NCBI RefSeq assembly: GCF_019668465.1 | Contig: NZ_AP024828.1 | Span: 1,426,001 to 1,490,000 of the forward strand | From: Mycobacterium senriense | GTDB taxonomy: Bacteria > Actinomycetota > Actinomycetes > Mycobacteriales > Mycobacteriaceae | Reading direction: 5' to 3' | Length of the DNA stretch: 64,000 nt | In this document: piece by piece, positions 36,033 through 44,188 of the stretch | Layout of the letters: every line of letters starts with the position of its first letter | Numbering within the stretch: the first letter of the stretch is position 1 | Program-made: the position numbers and the translations under genes | Notes under the pieces: generated by a model | Told to the model about the DNA's origin: nothing | Databases searched by the model: none | What the model saw: only the letters and a program-made list of their open reading frames with translations

Positions 36033-36936
36033 CAGCGGCCTCGTCGGTGTCGGACTCGCTGAAGAACCGGCGATGCCACAGCCGGGCCGCATAGTCGGCC
36101 GGCCCGGCCAGGAGCACCGAGGCCACCTCGGCCGGCAGCACCCACAGCGGCGCAATGGTGCGGGGCCGCTCGATGATCGCCTTGGCGATGGCGTCGGCGG
36201 CTTCGTCGGGTGAGAGTCCCGGAAGGCTGCCCAGCAGCGGGGTGGGCGCGATCATCCTGGTGCGGACCAGCGCGAAGTAGACGGTGGTGACGTCGACGCC
36301 GTCGGTGTGCAACTCCGGCGCCACGCTGCGCAACCACCTGTCGAAGGCGCCCTTGGACGCCTGATAGGCACCCCACTGCGGGCCCGGCGCCACCCGCACG
36401 GCGACGCTCGACACGTTCACGATGTGCCCGCTGCCGTTGCCGCGCATGGCCGGCAGCAGCCCCAGCAGCAGCCGCACCGGCCCCAGGTAATTGATGTCGA
36501 TGGTGCGCTGGAAGTCGTGCGGCCGGTCGTACTGGTCATGCAGCGAACGGCGCAATGACTTGCCGGCGTTGCTCACCACGATGTCGAGCGGACCGTGCTC
36601 CTCGGTGATCTGTTCGGTCAGGGTGCTCACCGCGGATTCGTCGGTGAGGTCGGTCGGGTAGGAGACCGCTCGACCCCCGCCGGCGTTGATCGACGCGGTG
36701 AGGTCGCGGAGCCGTTCCGCGGACCGGGCGACCACCAGCACGGTCGCCCCCGCGGCGGCCAGGCTGCGCGCAGTCGCCTCACCGATGCCGTAGGAGGCGC
36801 CCGTCACCAAGACGGTCTTGCCGAGGACGGTGCCCCGCAACTTGTCGGGGTCCGACACCCGCGCCGGGTTGGCCACGTGGTCCGTGACCGTGTTCAGGGC
36901 CTGCGTTAGTGCGTTCAACTTCGCTGCCGCATCCAC
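36022..36936 (-). CDS. SDR family oxidoreductase coupled to an acyl-CoA synthetase
   Basis: A 304-aa SDR starting with GTG at 36936. A leader of about 35 residues precedes TGASYGIGEA; SNAGKSLRR, VSSVAVR and YQASKGAF complete the active site. The C-terminus extends past the SDR core with a hydrophobic stretch (LPAEVASVLLAGPADYAARLW), as in mycobacterial SDRs that act on membrane lipids. A 284-bp spacer follows toward the cutinase gene and holds promoter-like AT-rich sequence but no gene. Confidence 0.85.
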   Translation of the reverse strand: MDAAAKLNALTQALNTVTDHVANPARVSDPDKLRGTVLGKTVLVTGASYGIGEATARSLAAAGATVLVVARSAERLRDLTASINAGGGRAVSYPTDLTDESAVSTLTEQITEEHGPLDIVVSNAGKSLRRSLHDQYDRPHDFQRTIDINYLGPVRLLLGLLPAMRGNGSGHIVNVSSVAVRVAPGPQWGAYQASKGAFDRWLRSVAPELHTDGVDVTTVYFALVRTRMIAPTPLLGSLPGLSPDEAADAIAKAIIERPRTIAPLWVLPAEVASVLLAGPADYAARLWHRRFFSESDTDEAADDD

Positions 36937-37159
36937 TCGAGCCGCTTGCCGGGGTCGGCGGTTGCTTCACCGTGCCCCGGGCTCGTAACTACAAGTAGCA
37001 GACCACAGTGCGGTCCGGACCTGCGCTCCGCCCCGGCCAAGACCGCCCCCGGGGACCCTCGGCGACGGGTGAGCGTAGGCCGCCCGAGCGTGCGCGCCGG
37101 ATCAGCGCCGCGCACAACCGATCTCAGCCCGTCCGCATCAGCGGCGGTTATTTTATGAG

Positions 37160-37188
37160 AACACAGTAATTTCGGTGTTTCCTGTGTT
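37160..37188. promoter_or_regulatory. Inverted repeat upstream of the cutinase gene
   Basis: AACACAG (37160-37166) and CTGTGTT (37182-37188) are perfect inverse complements, 15 bases apart, in a locally AT-rich stretch that ends 32 bases before the cutinase ATG. It may be an operator or a promoter-proximal hairpin. Confidence 0.4.
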
Positions 37189-37220
37189 TAGCGAACGCGT
37201 CGGCTGGGCACAATGGCGGC

Positions 37221-37964
37221 ATGATTGCGCGTCAATTAGTTCGTTCCCTCGGTTCAGCAGCAGTTATCGCAGCGTCGGGCATGGCCGTCTCGGCCTTGTC
37301 CACGTCCGTTATCCCTTCCGCCTCGGCCCAGTGTCCGGACGTGCAAGTGGTATTCGCCCGCGGCACCGGTGAAGCGCCGGGCGTCGGCCCCACCGGTCAA
37401 GCCTTCGTCGACGCGCTGCACCAGCGCGTCGGCGGACGGTCGTTCGATGTGTATCCGGTCAACTACCCCGCCAGCGACCAATGGGATACCGGCATCGACG
37501 GGATCAGAGACGCGGGCGCACACATCAACTCGATGGCCCACGACTGCCCCACCACCAAAATGGTGCTCGGCGGCTACTCGCAGGGCGCGGCCGTGATGGG
37601 GTTTGTCACCTCGGCCTCGGTGCCCGACGGCATCGACCCCAACACCGTTCCAAAGCCGCTGTCCCCCGACGTCGCCAGCCACGTCTCCTCGGTCGTGCTG
37701 TTCGGCATGCCCAACGTGCGGGCGATGAACTTCCTCAACGAACCGCCCGTGGTCATCGGCCCGCTCTACCAAGACAAGACCGTCAAGGTGTGCGCCACCG
37801 AGGACCCGGTCTGCTCCGACGGGATGAATTTCGCCGCGCACGACACCTACGCCGACGACAACGCGATGATCGACAAGGGAGTCGCCTTCGCCTCCAGCCA
37901 TCTGGGTTCGGGCGGGCCCGGCGCACAGTCGGTCGCGTCGCCGCACGGCAGCTTCGGAGAGTAG
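37221..37964 (+). CDS. Secreted cutinase-family serine esterase
   Basis: A 247-aa alpha/beta hydrolase of the cutinase family. An N-terminal signal peptide probably ends at PSASA before QCPDVQ. The nucleophile is in GGYSQGAAV. Asp and His are in the C-terminal CATEDPVCSDG and AAHDTYADD segments. The paired cysteines of the family (QCPD, HDCPT, VCATEDPVC) are present. Mycobacterial cutinase-like proteins hydrolyse lipid esters outside the cell and some are antigens. The ribosome binding site is weak. The last 20 residues form a low-complexity Gly/Ser tail. Confidence 0.93.
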   Translation: MIARQLVRSLGSAAVIAASGMAVSALSTSVIPSASAQCPDVQVVFARGTGEAPGVGPTGQAFVDALHQRVGGRSFDVYPVNYPASDQWDTGIDGIRDAGAHINSMAHDCPTTKMVLGGYSQGAAVMGFVTSASVPDGIDPNTVPKPLSPDVASHVSSVVLFGMPNVRAMNFLNEPPVVIGPLYQDKTVKVCATEDPVCSDGMNFAAHDTYADDNAMIDKGVAFASSHLGSGGPGAQSVASPHGSFGE

Positions 37965-37985
37965 CGGCCCGACGGAGATTCCTGG

Positions 37986-39383
37986 CTACTCCCTGATGAA
38001 GCCTTTGTTGCGCATCAGGGCGTCGGCCAGGAATCCGTCGTGCGGAATGTGCGGTGCGTGCAACCACGTCGGATGCTGTCCGCAGTACACATTGCCGATG
38101 GTCGGCTCGGCGACCAGATGGTCGATCAGCGTCTCGTCGCCGGTGATCGCGGTGACGACGAGCGAATGCCGCAACGGGCGCACCCCGGCCTCGCGCGTCC
38201 AGGGCGACACCCACACACACGGGAACGGCAGCTCGAGGTTGAGCGTGTCGACGTCGGGTTCGGCCAGCAGATGGACGGCGGGGCGCAGCGCGGCATAGCC
38301 TTTCCCGAGATCGGCGACCACCTGATCGGCGCCGAGCAGCGGGGTTGACCCGGCGGCCTTGGCCGCCAGGAACTTTGCCAGGGCGCGCGCCTTCTCGACG
38401 GGCTGGGTCGGCAGGTTCGCCGACTCGTCATCGGTGGGCAGCGGCTCGATGGCCGCCAGTCGCTCGGCGATCGCCCGGGCGACATCGGTGGGATCGCCCT
38501 CGTAGAGCACCGCGGTGGTGTTGACGCACGCCATGCCGCCGTGGTTGGCGATCGAGCCGACGATGACGTCCAGATAGTCACGCCAGTCCCGGTCGGCGGT
38601 GATCACGATCTTGGTGCGCCCCGGCCCGTTCACGATCACCGCCGGATCGCCGGCGTACTTGTCGACCACGTCCTGGCCGCCGTACACCATGGCGAGGTCG
38701 GCGGATCGGATGATTTCGTCGGCTCCGGCATGGTCGGTGGGCAGATAGACGGCGTCCTCGGCGCGAAACCCGGCCTCCCGCAGCGCGCACACCAGCCGAT
38801 GCGCCGTCAGCGGTTCGCGCCGCGATGGGCGCACCGCGACCCGGTAGCCCAGCGCCAGCGCCTGGGGCCAGAGCCCATGGACGCCGGGGCCGTTTCCGGC
38901 CGCGTGCACTGCGAACACCTCCCCCCGGCGCACCCACAACGCGCCGCCCGCGCGGGTGCGCTCGTCGCGCCAGTCCAGCGTCGCCCCTACCGGCTGAGCC
39001 GGCCGCACCGCATCGAAAGCGCCGGCTACCGCGTCGGCCACGCCGCGCGCCCCGGCGCGGGTGATGGCGATCGGCATGCCCGAGATCCGGGCGGCCAGCC
39101 CGACATAGGCCTCGAAATCCAGGCCCGCGATCACGCCGTTGCCGAAGATGTCGGCGGCCCGGGACAGCGCCGCCGCGCGCTGGGCGAGCGGCAGCGGTGC
39201 GGCCTTGCGCTGCGCGCCCAGCGTGCGCGAAACGTAGAGCGGCGGAACCATGCTCAGCTCCGCGACGGCGGCGCCCGCGGTGGTGGTGATCACCTGGCGG
39301 TTGCGGGTCCGGTATTCACCGTCGGCGCCGAGCGCGTCCAGCGCGACCAAATCGGTTGCGACGCCGATGTTTTCACCGGTCAC
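37986..39383 (-). CDS. Aldehyde dehydrogenase-fold acyl reductase, LuxC-like
   Basis: A 465-aa protein with a divergent aldehyde dehydrogenase fold. The probable nucleophile is Cys286 in NHGGMACVNTTAV, the cofactor region holds VHAAGNGPGVHG, and ELGGK of true aldehyde dehydrogenases is not evident. The length and the adjacent LuxE-like gene, 2 bases upstream on the same strand, suggest an acyl reductase pair like LuxC-LuxE making aldehydes from activated acyl groups. The start is a GTG at 39383. A plain aldehyde dehydrogenase is the alternative. Confidence 0.72.
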   Translation of the reverse strand: MTGENIGVATDLVALDALGADGEYRTRNRQVITTTAGAAVAELSMVPPLYVSRTLGAQRKAAPLPLAQRAAALSRAADIFGNGVIAGLDFEAYVGLAARISGMPIAITRAGARGVADAVAGAFDAVRPAQPVGATLDWRDERTRAGGALWVRRGEVFAVHAAGNGPGVHGLWPQALALGYRVAVRPSRREPLTAHRLVCALREAGFRAEDAVYLPTDHAGADEIIRSADLAMVYGGQDVVDKYAGDPAVIVNGPGRTKIVITADRDWRDYLDVIVGSIANHGGMACVNTTAVLYEGDPTDVARAIAERLAAIEPLPTDDESANLPTQPVEKARALAKFLAAKAAGSTPLLGADQVVADLGKGYAALRPAVHLLAEPDVDTLNLELPFPCVWVSPWTREAGVRPLRHSLVVTAITGDETLIDHLVAEPTIGNVYCGQHPTWLHAPHIPHDGFLADALMRNKGFIRE

Positions 39384-39385
39384 GC

Positions 39386-40489
39386 TCAGTACACGCCTTC
39401 GATGACGGCTTCGCCCTCAAAGGTGGACACTGGTCGCACCTCGCTGACCGAGTCGCTGAGTTCACCCGCCGGTCCCGGCATCCTGATCGCCAGGTCGCGC
39501 TCCAGGTTGTTCGGGATGAACATGCCCTTGCTGACGTGGTTCATCACCACCTGGCCCTGCTGCCCGTACGGCACCCGTTCCCCGGTGTCGGGATCGACCA
39601 CCCAGAACACCACGTACGGGGTGCGCGGGTCGAAGACGAATGTGTCGCCGTCGACGGTTCGGGTGACCGCCTGCGACAGCACCATCGTGCTGCCGAACGC
39701 CATGGTGATCGTGGTCGCGGGGAAGATGCCGCGCAGCAGGTCGAGGGTGTCGGCATCCACATGCGCGCCGCTGAGCAGCAGGTAGCGGATCTTGTCGTTG
39801 ACCAGGTCCACCACCCGATCGTCGCGGACCATGGCCTCCAGCAGCGGCGGGGTGGCGTGCAGGTTGGCGACGTTCTGTGTCTGTAACACGAAGACGGCCT
39901 GCTCAACGACGTGGTCGACGTAGGCCGCCACGTCGGCGGCGGCGCCGCGGGCGGCGATCTTTTTGACCCAGCGCGGATCGATGTCGATCGCGTGGAAGGC
40001 CGCGCCGAGCCGCTGCGACACCAGCCGGGAGAAGTAGCCGACGCCGTGTGGGCCGCTCGGCATCAGGCAGAGAAATCCCTGCCCCTGCCGGAAGCCACCG
40101 GTGGCGAAGTCCTCGGTCTGCCATTTGATGACCTGCGCGACCCAATCCGGTAGCTGCGCAGTGCGTTTCGGGGCGCCGGTGGTGCCGCCGGACTCGAAGA
40201 TCTGGGGCACCGGGGGCGCAGATCCCTGGGCGAGGTAACCGCGCGGAATGAGATCCTCCACTGGGACGCTGCGCAATTCGTTGACCAGGTTGGGAAACAA
40301 CCGCAGATCGGCAAAGGTGTTGACGTCGGTCAACGGGTTGAAGTCCAGTGCGCCGGCGGTCCGCAGCCAGAACGGCGACCCGGTGTCGTCGCCGAAGTGC
40401 CAGGCGATCGCGGCGCGCAGATAGGCTTCGGCATCCTCGACCGGTGCCGCGCGCGGGACGTCCAACAACGAGAAGTCGACTTCGCCCAT
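39386..40489 (-). CDS. LuxE/PaaK-like acyl-activating (AMP-binding) protein
   Basis: A 367-aa member of the adenylate-forming superfamily resembling LuxE acyl-protein synthetase and phenylacetate-CoA ligases. The phosphate-binding motif reads FESGGTTGAPKR, and MAFGSTMV replaces the usual YGxTE. The C-terminal lid domain with the catalytic Lys is very short, as in LuxE. The ATG at 40489 is chosen over 40543. It would activate an acid and hand it to the LuxC-like reductase encoded next, with which it forms a tight operon. Confidence 0.75.
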   Translation of the reverse strand: MGEVDFSLLDVPRAAPVEDAEAYLRAAIAWHFGDDTGSPFWLRTAGALDFNPLTDVNTFADLRLFPNLVNELRSVPVEDLIPRGYLAQGSAPPVPQIFESGGTTGAPKRTAQLPDWVAQVIKWQTEDFATGGFRQGQGFLCLMPSGPHGVGYFSRLVSQRLGAAFHAIDIDPRWVKKIAARGAAADVAAYVDHVVEQAVFVLQTQNVANLHATPPLLEAMVRDDRVVDLVNDKIRYLLLSGAHVDADTLDLLRGIFPATTITMAFGSTMVLSQAVTRTVDGDTFVFDPRTPYVVFWVVDPDTGERVPYGQQGQVVMNHVSKGMFIPNNLERDLAIRMPGPAGELSDSVSEVRPVSTFEGEAVIEGVY

Positions 40490-40607
40490 GCCCTTGATCC
40501 TGTCCCATCGTGGGCCGCTACGCCAAGGACACCGGCCCTCCACCCGTGTCCTCGTATCGCTTTATCGTCTTATTTCACAGTACGTTTCATCGGTGTGCAC
40601 GCGGTGT

Positions 40608-41456
40608 TCAGCCCGATGCCAGCTCACGAAAGTAGCCCCGCAGCGTCCGGGGCTCGCGGCCCAGGATTGCGCGCAACACCAGCGGATTGCCGCCGGGCAG
40701 ACCGTGCCGGTCGTAGTAGGCCATCATCCGGGTCATGCCGTCGCGGAAGGAGCCTTCTGGTAGGCGGGCGGCGTATTGGTCCAGGGGTATTTGCACCGCG
40801 GCGATCGGCCGGCTGAGCACCTCGCTGAGAATCGCGGCCGTTTCGCGGGTGTCCTGCATTCCGGGCGCACACAATTCAAAGGTGCCGTAGCCGAGTTCGG
40901 CGTCCGTCATCGCCATCGCGGCGACCTCCGCGATGTCGCGGTAATCCACCGAAGCCATCTTCGAGGTCAGCGCGTACGGCTGCGCCAGCCGGTTGTTTTC
41001 AACGATGTCGCCCCAGGACTGCTCGAAATTCTGCATGAACCGGGCGGGCTGCAGCACGGTGAAGTCCAACTCCGAGCCGTACAGCGCCTCCTCGACCGCC
41101 AGCTTCGCGGCATGGTTGGTCATCGCCGAGATCGACGGGTGAATGACGCCGGAATACACGAACTTTCGCACGCCGGCGGCCCGGGCAGCGTCGACCATTG
41201 CCAGACCCATCTGGGCTTCGGTCGCCGAGTGCGCGGGACCGATGTGGAAGACGCCGTCCATCCCGGCCATGGCGTCGGTGAGGCTCTCGGGTGCGGTGAG
41301 ATCGCCGATGACGGTCTCGTCGGCGCCGTTGCGCCGGGCCAGCAGCGCCCGTTCCTCAGTGCGCACCAACGCCCGCACCGCGGCGCCGCGTCGTTTCAGC
41401 TCGGGCAACACCAGGCGGGCATGTCGCCCGGTGGCGCCCACCATCAAGACTCGCAT
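40608..41456 (-). CDS. NmrA-like NAD(P)-binding protein
   Basis: A 282-aa atypical SDR. It begins MRVLMVGATGRHARLVLPEL with the GxTGxxG-type Rossmann motif, followed by GDLTAPESL and VYSGVIH. The classical YxxxK is absent, as in NmrA and NAD(P)H:quinone oxidoreductase relatives. It may be a redox sensor or reductase. It is co-directional with the SDR at 41486-42250 and ends 118 bases before the LuxE-like gene. The spacer in front of that gene is AT-rich and probably holds its promoter. Confidence 0.8.
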   Translation of the reverse strand: MRVLMVGATGRHARLVLPELKRRGAAVRALVRTEERALLARRNGADETVIGDLTAPESLTDAMAGMDGVFHIGPAHSATEAQMGLAMVDAARAAGVRKFVYSGVIHPSISAMTNHAAKLAVEEALYGSELDFTVLQPARFMQNFEQSWGDIVENNRLAQPYALTSKMASVDYRDIAEVAAMAMTDAELGYGTFELCAPGMQDTRETAAILSEVLSRPIAAVQIPLDQYAARLPEGSFRDGMTRMMAYYDRHGLPGGNPLVLRAILGREPRTLRGYFRELASG

Positions 41457-41485
41457 CGCGTCCTCCCGCGCGAGCCGCTCCTGGC

Positions 41486-42250
41486 CTAACTGCCGAGCAG
41501 GGCGGTGATCGCCTGATTGAAACGGGGATAGATGTCGTCATAGGTGCCGTCACGCTCGGCATACCGGAACATCTTGGCGCGCTCCACCACAATCTCCTTG
41601 GCGTCCGGCTGCGTCTGCAGCAGCGTCATCGTCTCGGTGATGTAGTCCTCCAGCGGCATCGCCCGGGGGTCGAATCCCCGCTCGCCCTGCAGCGCGGTCT
41701 GCACGTGCGGCGGGATGATCTCGATCACCTGCACGGAGGTGTCGCGCAGCTGGAAGCGCAGCGATTCGGTGTAGGAGTGCAGCGCCGCCTTGGCGGCGCA
41801 GTAGGTCGGGGTGAGCGCGCTGGGCATGAAGGCCAGACCGGACGTGACGTTGAGGATCGTGGCGTGCGGCTTGCGCAGCAGCGCCGGCAGCAGCGCCGAG
41901 GTCAGCCGGAGGGGGCCCAGCAGATTGATGGCGACCGACTGCTCGGCCAGACCGACATTGCCACTGGTCAGGTCCTCGACCCGCTGGATGCCGGCGTTGT
42001 TGACGACGACGTTGAGGTCTGGGTAATGGTCGGTCACCCGGGTGGCGAATCGCCGGATGTCGGCGGCGTCACCCTGATCGAGCGACAGGGTTTGCATGCC
42101 CGGGTTGGCCTCGGCGACGGCCTTTAATTTGTCGCTGCGCCGGGCGGCGATGATCACCGTGTTACCCAAACGGTGGAAAGACTCGGCCAGGCCGCGGCCG
42201 ATGCCGCTGCCGCCACCGGTGACCAGAACGGTGTTGCCGGTCATCTGCAT
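41486..42250 (-). CDS. SDR family oxidoreductase, DltE-like
   Basis: A 254-aa SDR with TGGGSGIGRG, NNAGIQ, NVTSGLAF and YCAAKAALHSY. The C-terminal region resembles DltE-type SDRs. The ATG at 42250 has AAAGGAG 7 bases upstream; an extension to 42346 is unsupported. It ends 29 bases before the NmrA-like gene, so the two are probably co-transcribed. Confidence 0.87.
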   Translation of the reverse strand: MQMTGNTVLVTGGGSGIGRGLAESFHRLGNTVIIAARRSDKLKAVAEANPGMQTLSLDQGDAADIRRFATRVTDHYPDLNVVVNNAGIQRVEDLTSGNVGLAEQSVAINLLGPLRLTSALLPALLRKPHATILNVTSGLAFMPSALTPTYCAAKAALHSYTESLRFQLRDTSVQVIEIIPPHVQTALQGERGFDPRAMPLEDYITETMTLLQTQPDAKEIVVERAKMFRYAERDGTYDDIYPRFNQAITALLGS

Positions 42251-42400
42251 CGCGGTTCTCCTTTGGGGTCGCCCTGTCATCGGCCAGCTCGACCGGCCTA
42301 CTCGGCCGACAGAGCGGAATGCCCCAATGCGGAGCCGGCTAACCACGATGCCCTATGCGCCCGCGCGGTGTCACGACAATCACGGCCGCCGAAGGATCCG

Positions 42401-43363
42401 TTACGCGGCCGGCCGGTTGTGCAGCGGGCGCGGGTCGACGCCGGCGCGCTGCCACGCCGCGGCGGCCCAGCTCGTGTAGAGCACCCGGACGGGCAGCCGG
42501 TTGAGCAGCGGGTTGAGCGCCCGGATGGCCGCGGCGATGCGCTGAAAACGCTTCTCCTTCTTGGCGTCCCACTGCAGCTGGCACACCTCGCGCATCTGGG
42601 GTGGCAGGGTGCCGACCACGACCAGCCGGGTGTAGGCGTTCAGCGGCGCCGACAGGATCTTCCACAACGGCCTAGGGATCCGGCGCGGACCGGGGATGCC
42701 CTTGCGGATGTAGCCGGTGCCGTACAGCACGGTCTTGTGCGGGACGAACCGGTCGAGCATCTCGTCCCAGTAGGACAGGAAGTCGTCGTAGGTCTGCGGT
42801 TGTGCGCGGTCGCTGACGCCGTACAGGCTGTACCAGAGCTTGCCCTCGTTGAAGACCTGTTCCTTCTCCGCGTGCGACAGCCTGCGGATGAACGTGTCGG
42901 TGTTGTAGATGACCTGGTCGACGAAGCTGGCGTGCGCCCAGTAGAACAGCTCCGGATTCAACGCGTGATACCTCGAGCCGTCGCTGATGGTGCCTTTGAT
43001 CGTCTTGTGGAAGTCGCGCACCTTGCGGCCCCACTCGTGGGGTTCGTCGGAGTAGACGGTGTTCATCAGGGGCGGCGCGGTCCGCTTGGCCCGGCCCAGC
43101 GTGTCGCTGAAGATGACGGAATGGTCCAGCACGCCCTGGGCGAGCTGTTCGATGCAGTTCTCCACCCCGGCGGTGCGCTGGAAACCGAAGAGCTGAGTCC
43201 GGTTGTCCCCGTAAAACTTCCAGATCAACGAATCCGGGCCCAGCCGCGGTGCGGCGTCGGCGACGTCGTCGTCGTCGATGGGCATGGGGATCGCTTCGCG
43301 AACGCCGGTGTCGAACCGCGAACCCGCGCTCGGCGCGGTCCACTCGTCGTGCTGGGCGGTCAT
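42401..43363 (-). CDS. MpaB-family (DUF2236) oxygenase-like protein
   Basis: A 320-aa DUF2236/MpaB protein, the family of the heme-dependent latex-clearing protein and fungal MpaB. Typical segments are SLIWKFYGDNRTQLFGF near the N-terminus, MNTVYSDEPHEWGRKVRDFH, ALNPELFYWAHASFVDQVIYN, and YDDFLSYWDEML. The conserved histidines in EWGRKVRDFH and WAHA may bind heme. The ATG at 43363 has AGGAGGTG upstream. It is divergent from a TetR regulator that probably controls it. Confidence 0.85.
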   Translation of the reverse strand: MTAQHDEWTAPSAGSRFDTGVREAIPMPIDDDDVADAAPRLGPDSLIWKFYGDNRTQLFGFQRTAGVENCIEQLAQGVLDHSVIFSDTLGRAKRTAPPLMNTVYSDEPHEWGRKVRDFHKTIKGTISDGSRYHALNPELFYWAHASFVDQVIYNTDTFIRRLSHAEKEQVFNEGKLWYSLYGVSDRAQPQTYDDFLSYWDEMLDRFVPHKTVLYGTGYIRKGIPGPRRIPRPLWKILSAPLNAYTRLVVVGTLPPQMREVCQLQWDAKKEKRFQRIAAAIRALNPLLNRLPVRVLYTSWAAAAWQRAGVDPRPLHNRPAA

Positions 43364-43424
43364 GCCCACCTCCTGGTCGCGCCGGGCGGAGCCTGCCTCC
43401 CGGCAAACGTTGCGAATCAATGAC

Positions 43425-43442
43425 ACAAAGCCGTATCTTTGT
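43425..43442. promoter_or_regulatory. Candidate TetR operator
   Basis: ACAAAG-ccgtat-CTTTGT is a perfect 6-bp inverted repeat with a 6-base spacer. It lies between the divergent MpaB and TetR genes, 62 bases before the MpaB start. It is the best dyad in this spacer and is well placed for repression. Confidence 0.5.
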
Positions 43443-43537
43443 TCCAGAGCCTAGCAATCGCTCGCCTCCGTTGCATACCCCGGGGCGGGGCCCAAGCCCC
43501 CGAAAAGTCGGCAGCGACCCCGCCGAGGATTGATACG

Positions 43538-44179
43538 ATGCCGCCAATCATGCAGTCCGAACCGGGCTCTGCCAGTGCCGATGCGCTCACCGACCTCGAT
43601 CGCACCATCTTGGACACCGCGCGCAGCGTGTTCGAGACCTACGGCGTGCGCCGCGCCAACATCGACGACGTCGCCGCCCGGGCCGGCGTCAGCCGCAGCA
43701 CCATCTACCGTCGCTTCCCAACCAAGGAGAACTTGTTCGCCCACGTCGTGCGGCGCGAGGCGGGACTGTTCTTCAGCACCCTGGATCGGGCGACGACGGG
43801 CTGCGACCAGCAAGAGGCGGTGATCGAGGCGTTCGCGCTCGGGGTGCGCCTGGTGCAGGACTCGCCGCTGTATTCGCGGATCGCCGAAAGCGAGCCCGAG
43901 CTGTTCGGCATGTTCTCCCGGTCGCAGGCCTTCCCGATTCGCCAGTTCGCCGACGGCATCGCCCATACCCTGCGGCGGTGCGGCGCCGACCTGGCTGAGC
44001 CCGACCTGGACAACATCGCCGACATCCTGCTGCGCGTCGCCCTCGGCATCATCGTCTTTCCCACCGACCGGCTCGACACCTCCGACCCGGCCGCGGTGCG
44101 CGAGTACGCCGCGCGCTATCTGGTTCCGATCATCGGCAGGCCCGGTAACGGGCCTCGAATTGTCGGCCCGCTGCACTAG
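43538..44179 (+). CDS. TetR-family transcriptional regulator
   Basis: A 213-aa regulator. The N-terminal helix-turn-helix is clear: ILDTARSVFETYGVRRANIDDVAARAGVSRSTIYRRFPTKENLFAHVV. The rest is a helical ligand-binding domain without obvious relatives. The ATG at 43538 follows GAGGATTG; an ATG at 43550 is an alternative. It is divergent from the MpaB-family gene and ends 9 bases before the hydrolase-cyclase gene, so it may be transcribed with that gene. Confidence 0.9.
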   Translation: MPPIMQSEPGSASADALTDLDRTILDTARSVFETYGVRRANIDDVAARAGVSRSTIYRRFPTKENLFAHVVRREAGLFFSTLDRATTGCDQQEAVIEAFALGVRLVQDSPLYSRIAESEPELFGMFSRSQAFPIRQFADGIAHTLRRCGADLAEPDLDNIADILLRVALGIIVFPTDRLDTSDPAAVREYAARYLVPIIGRPGNGPRIVGPLH

Positions 44180-44188
44180 CCTTGAGCC

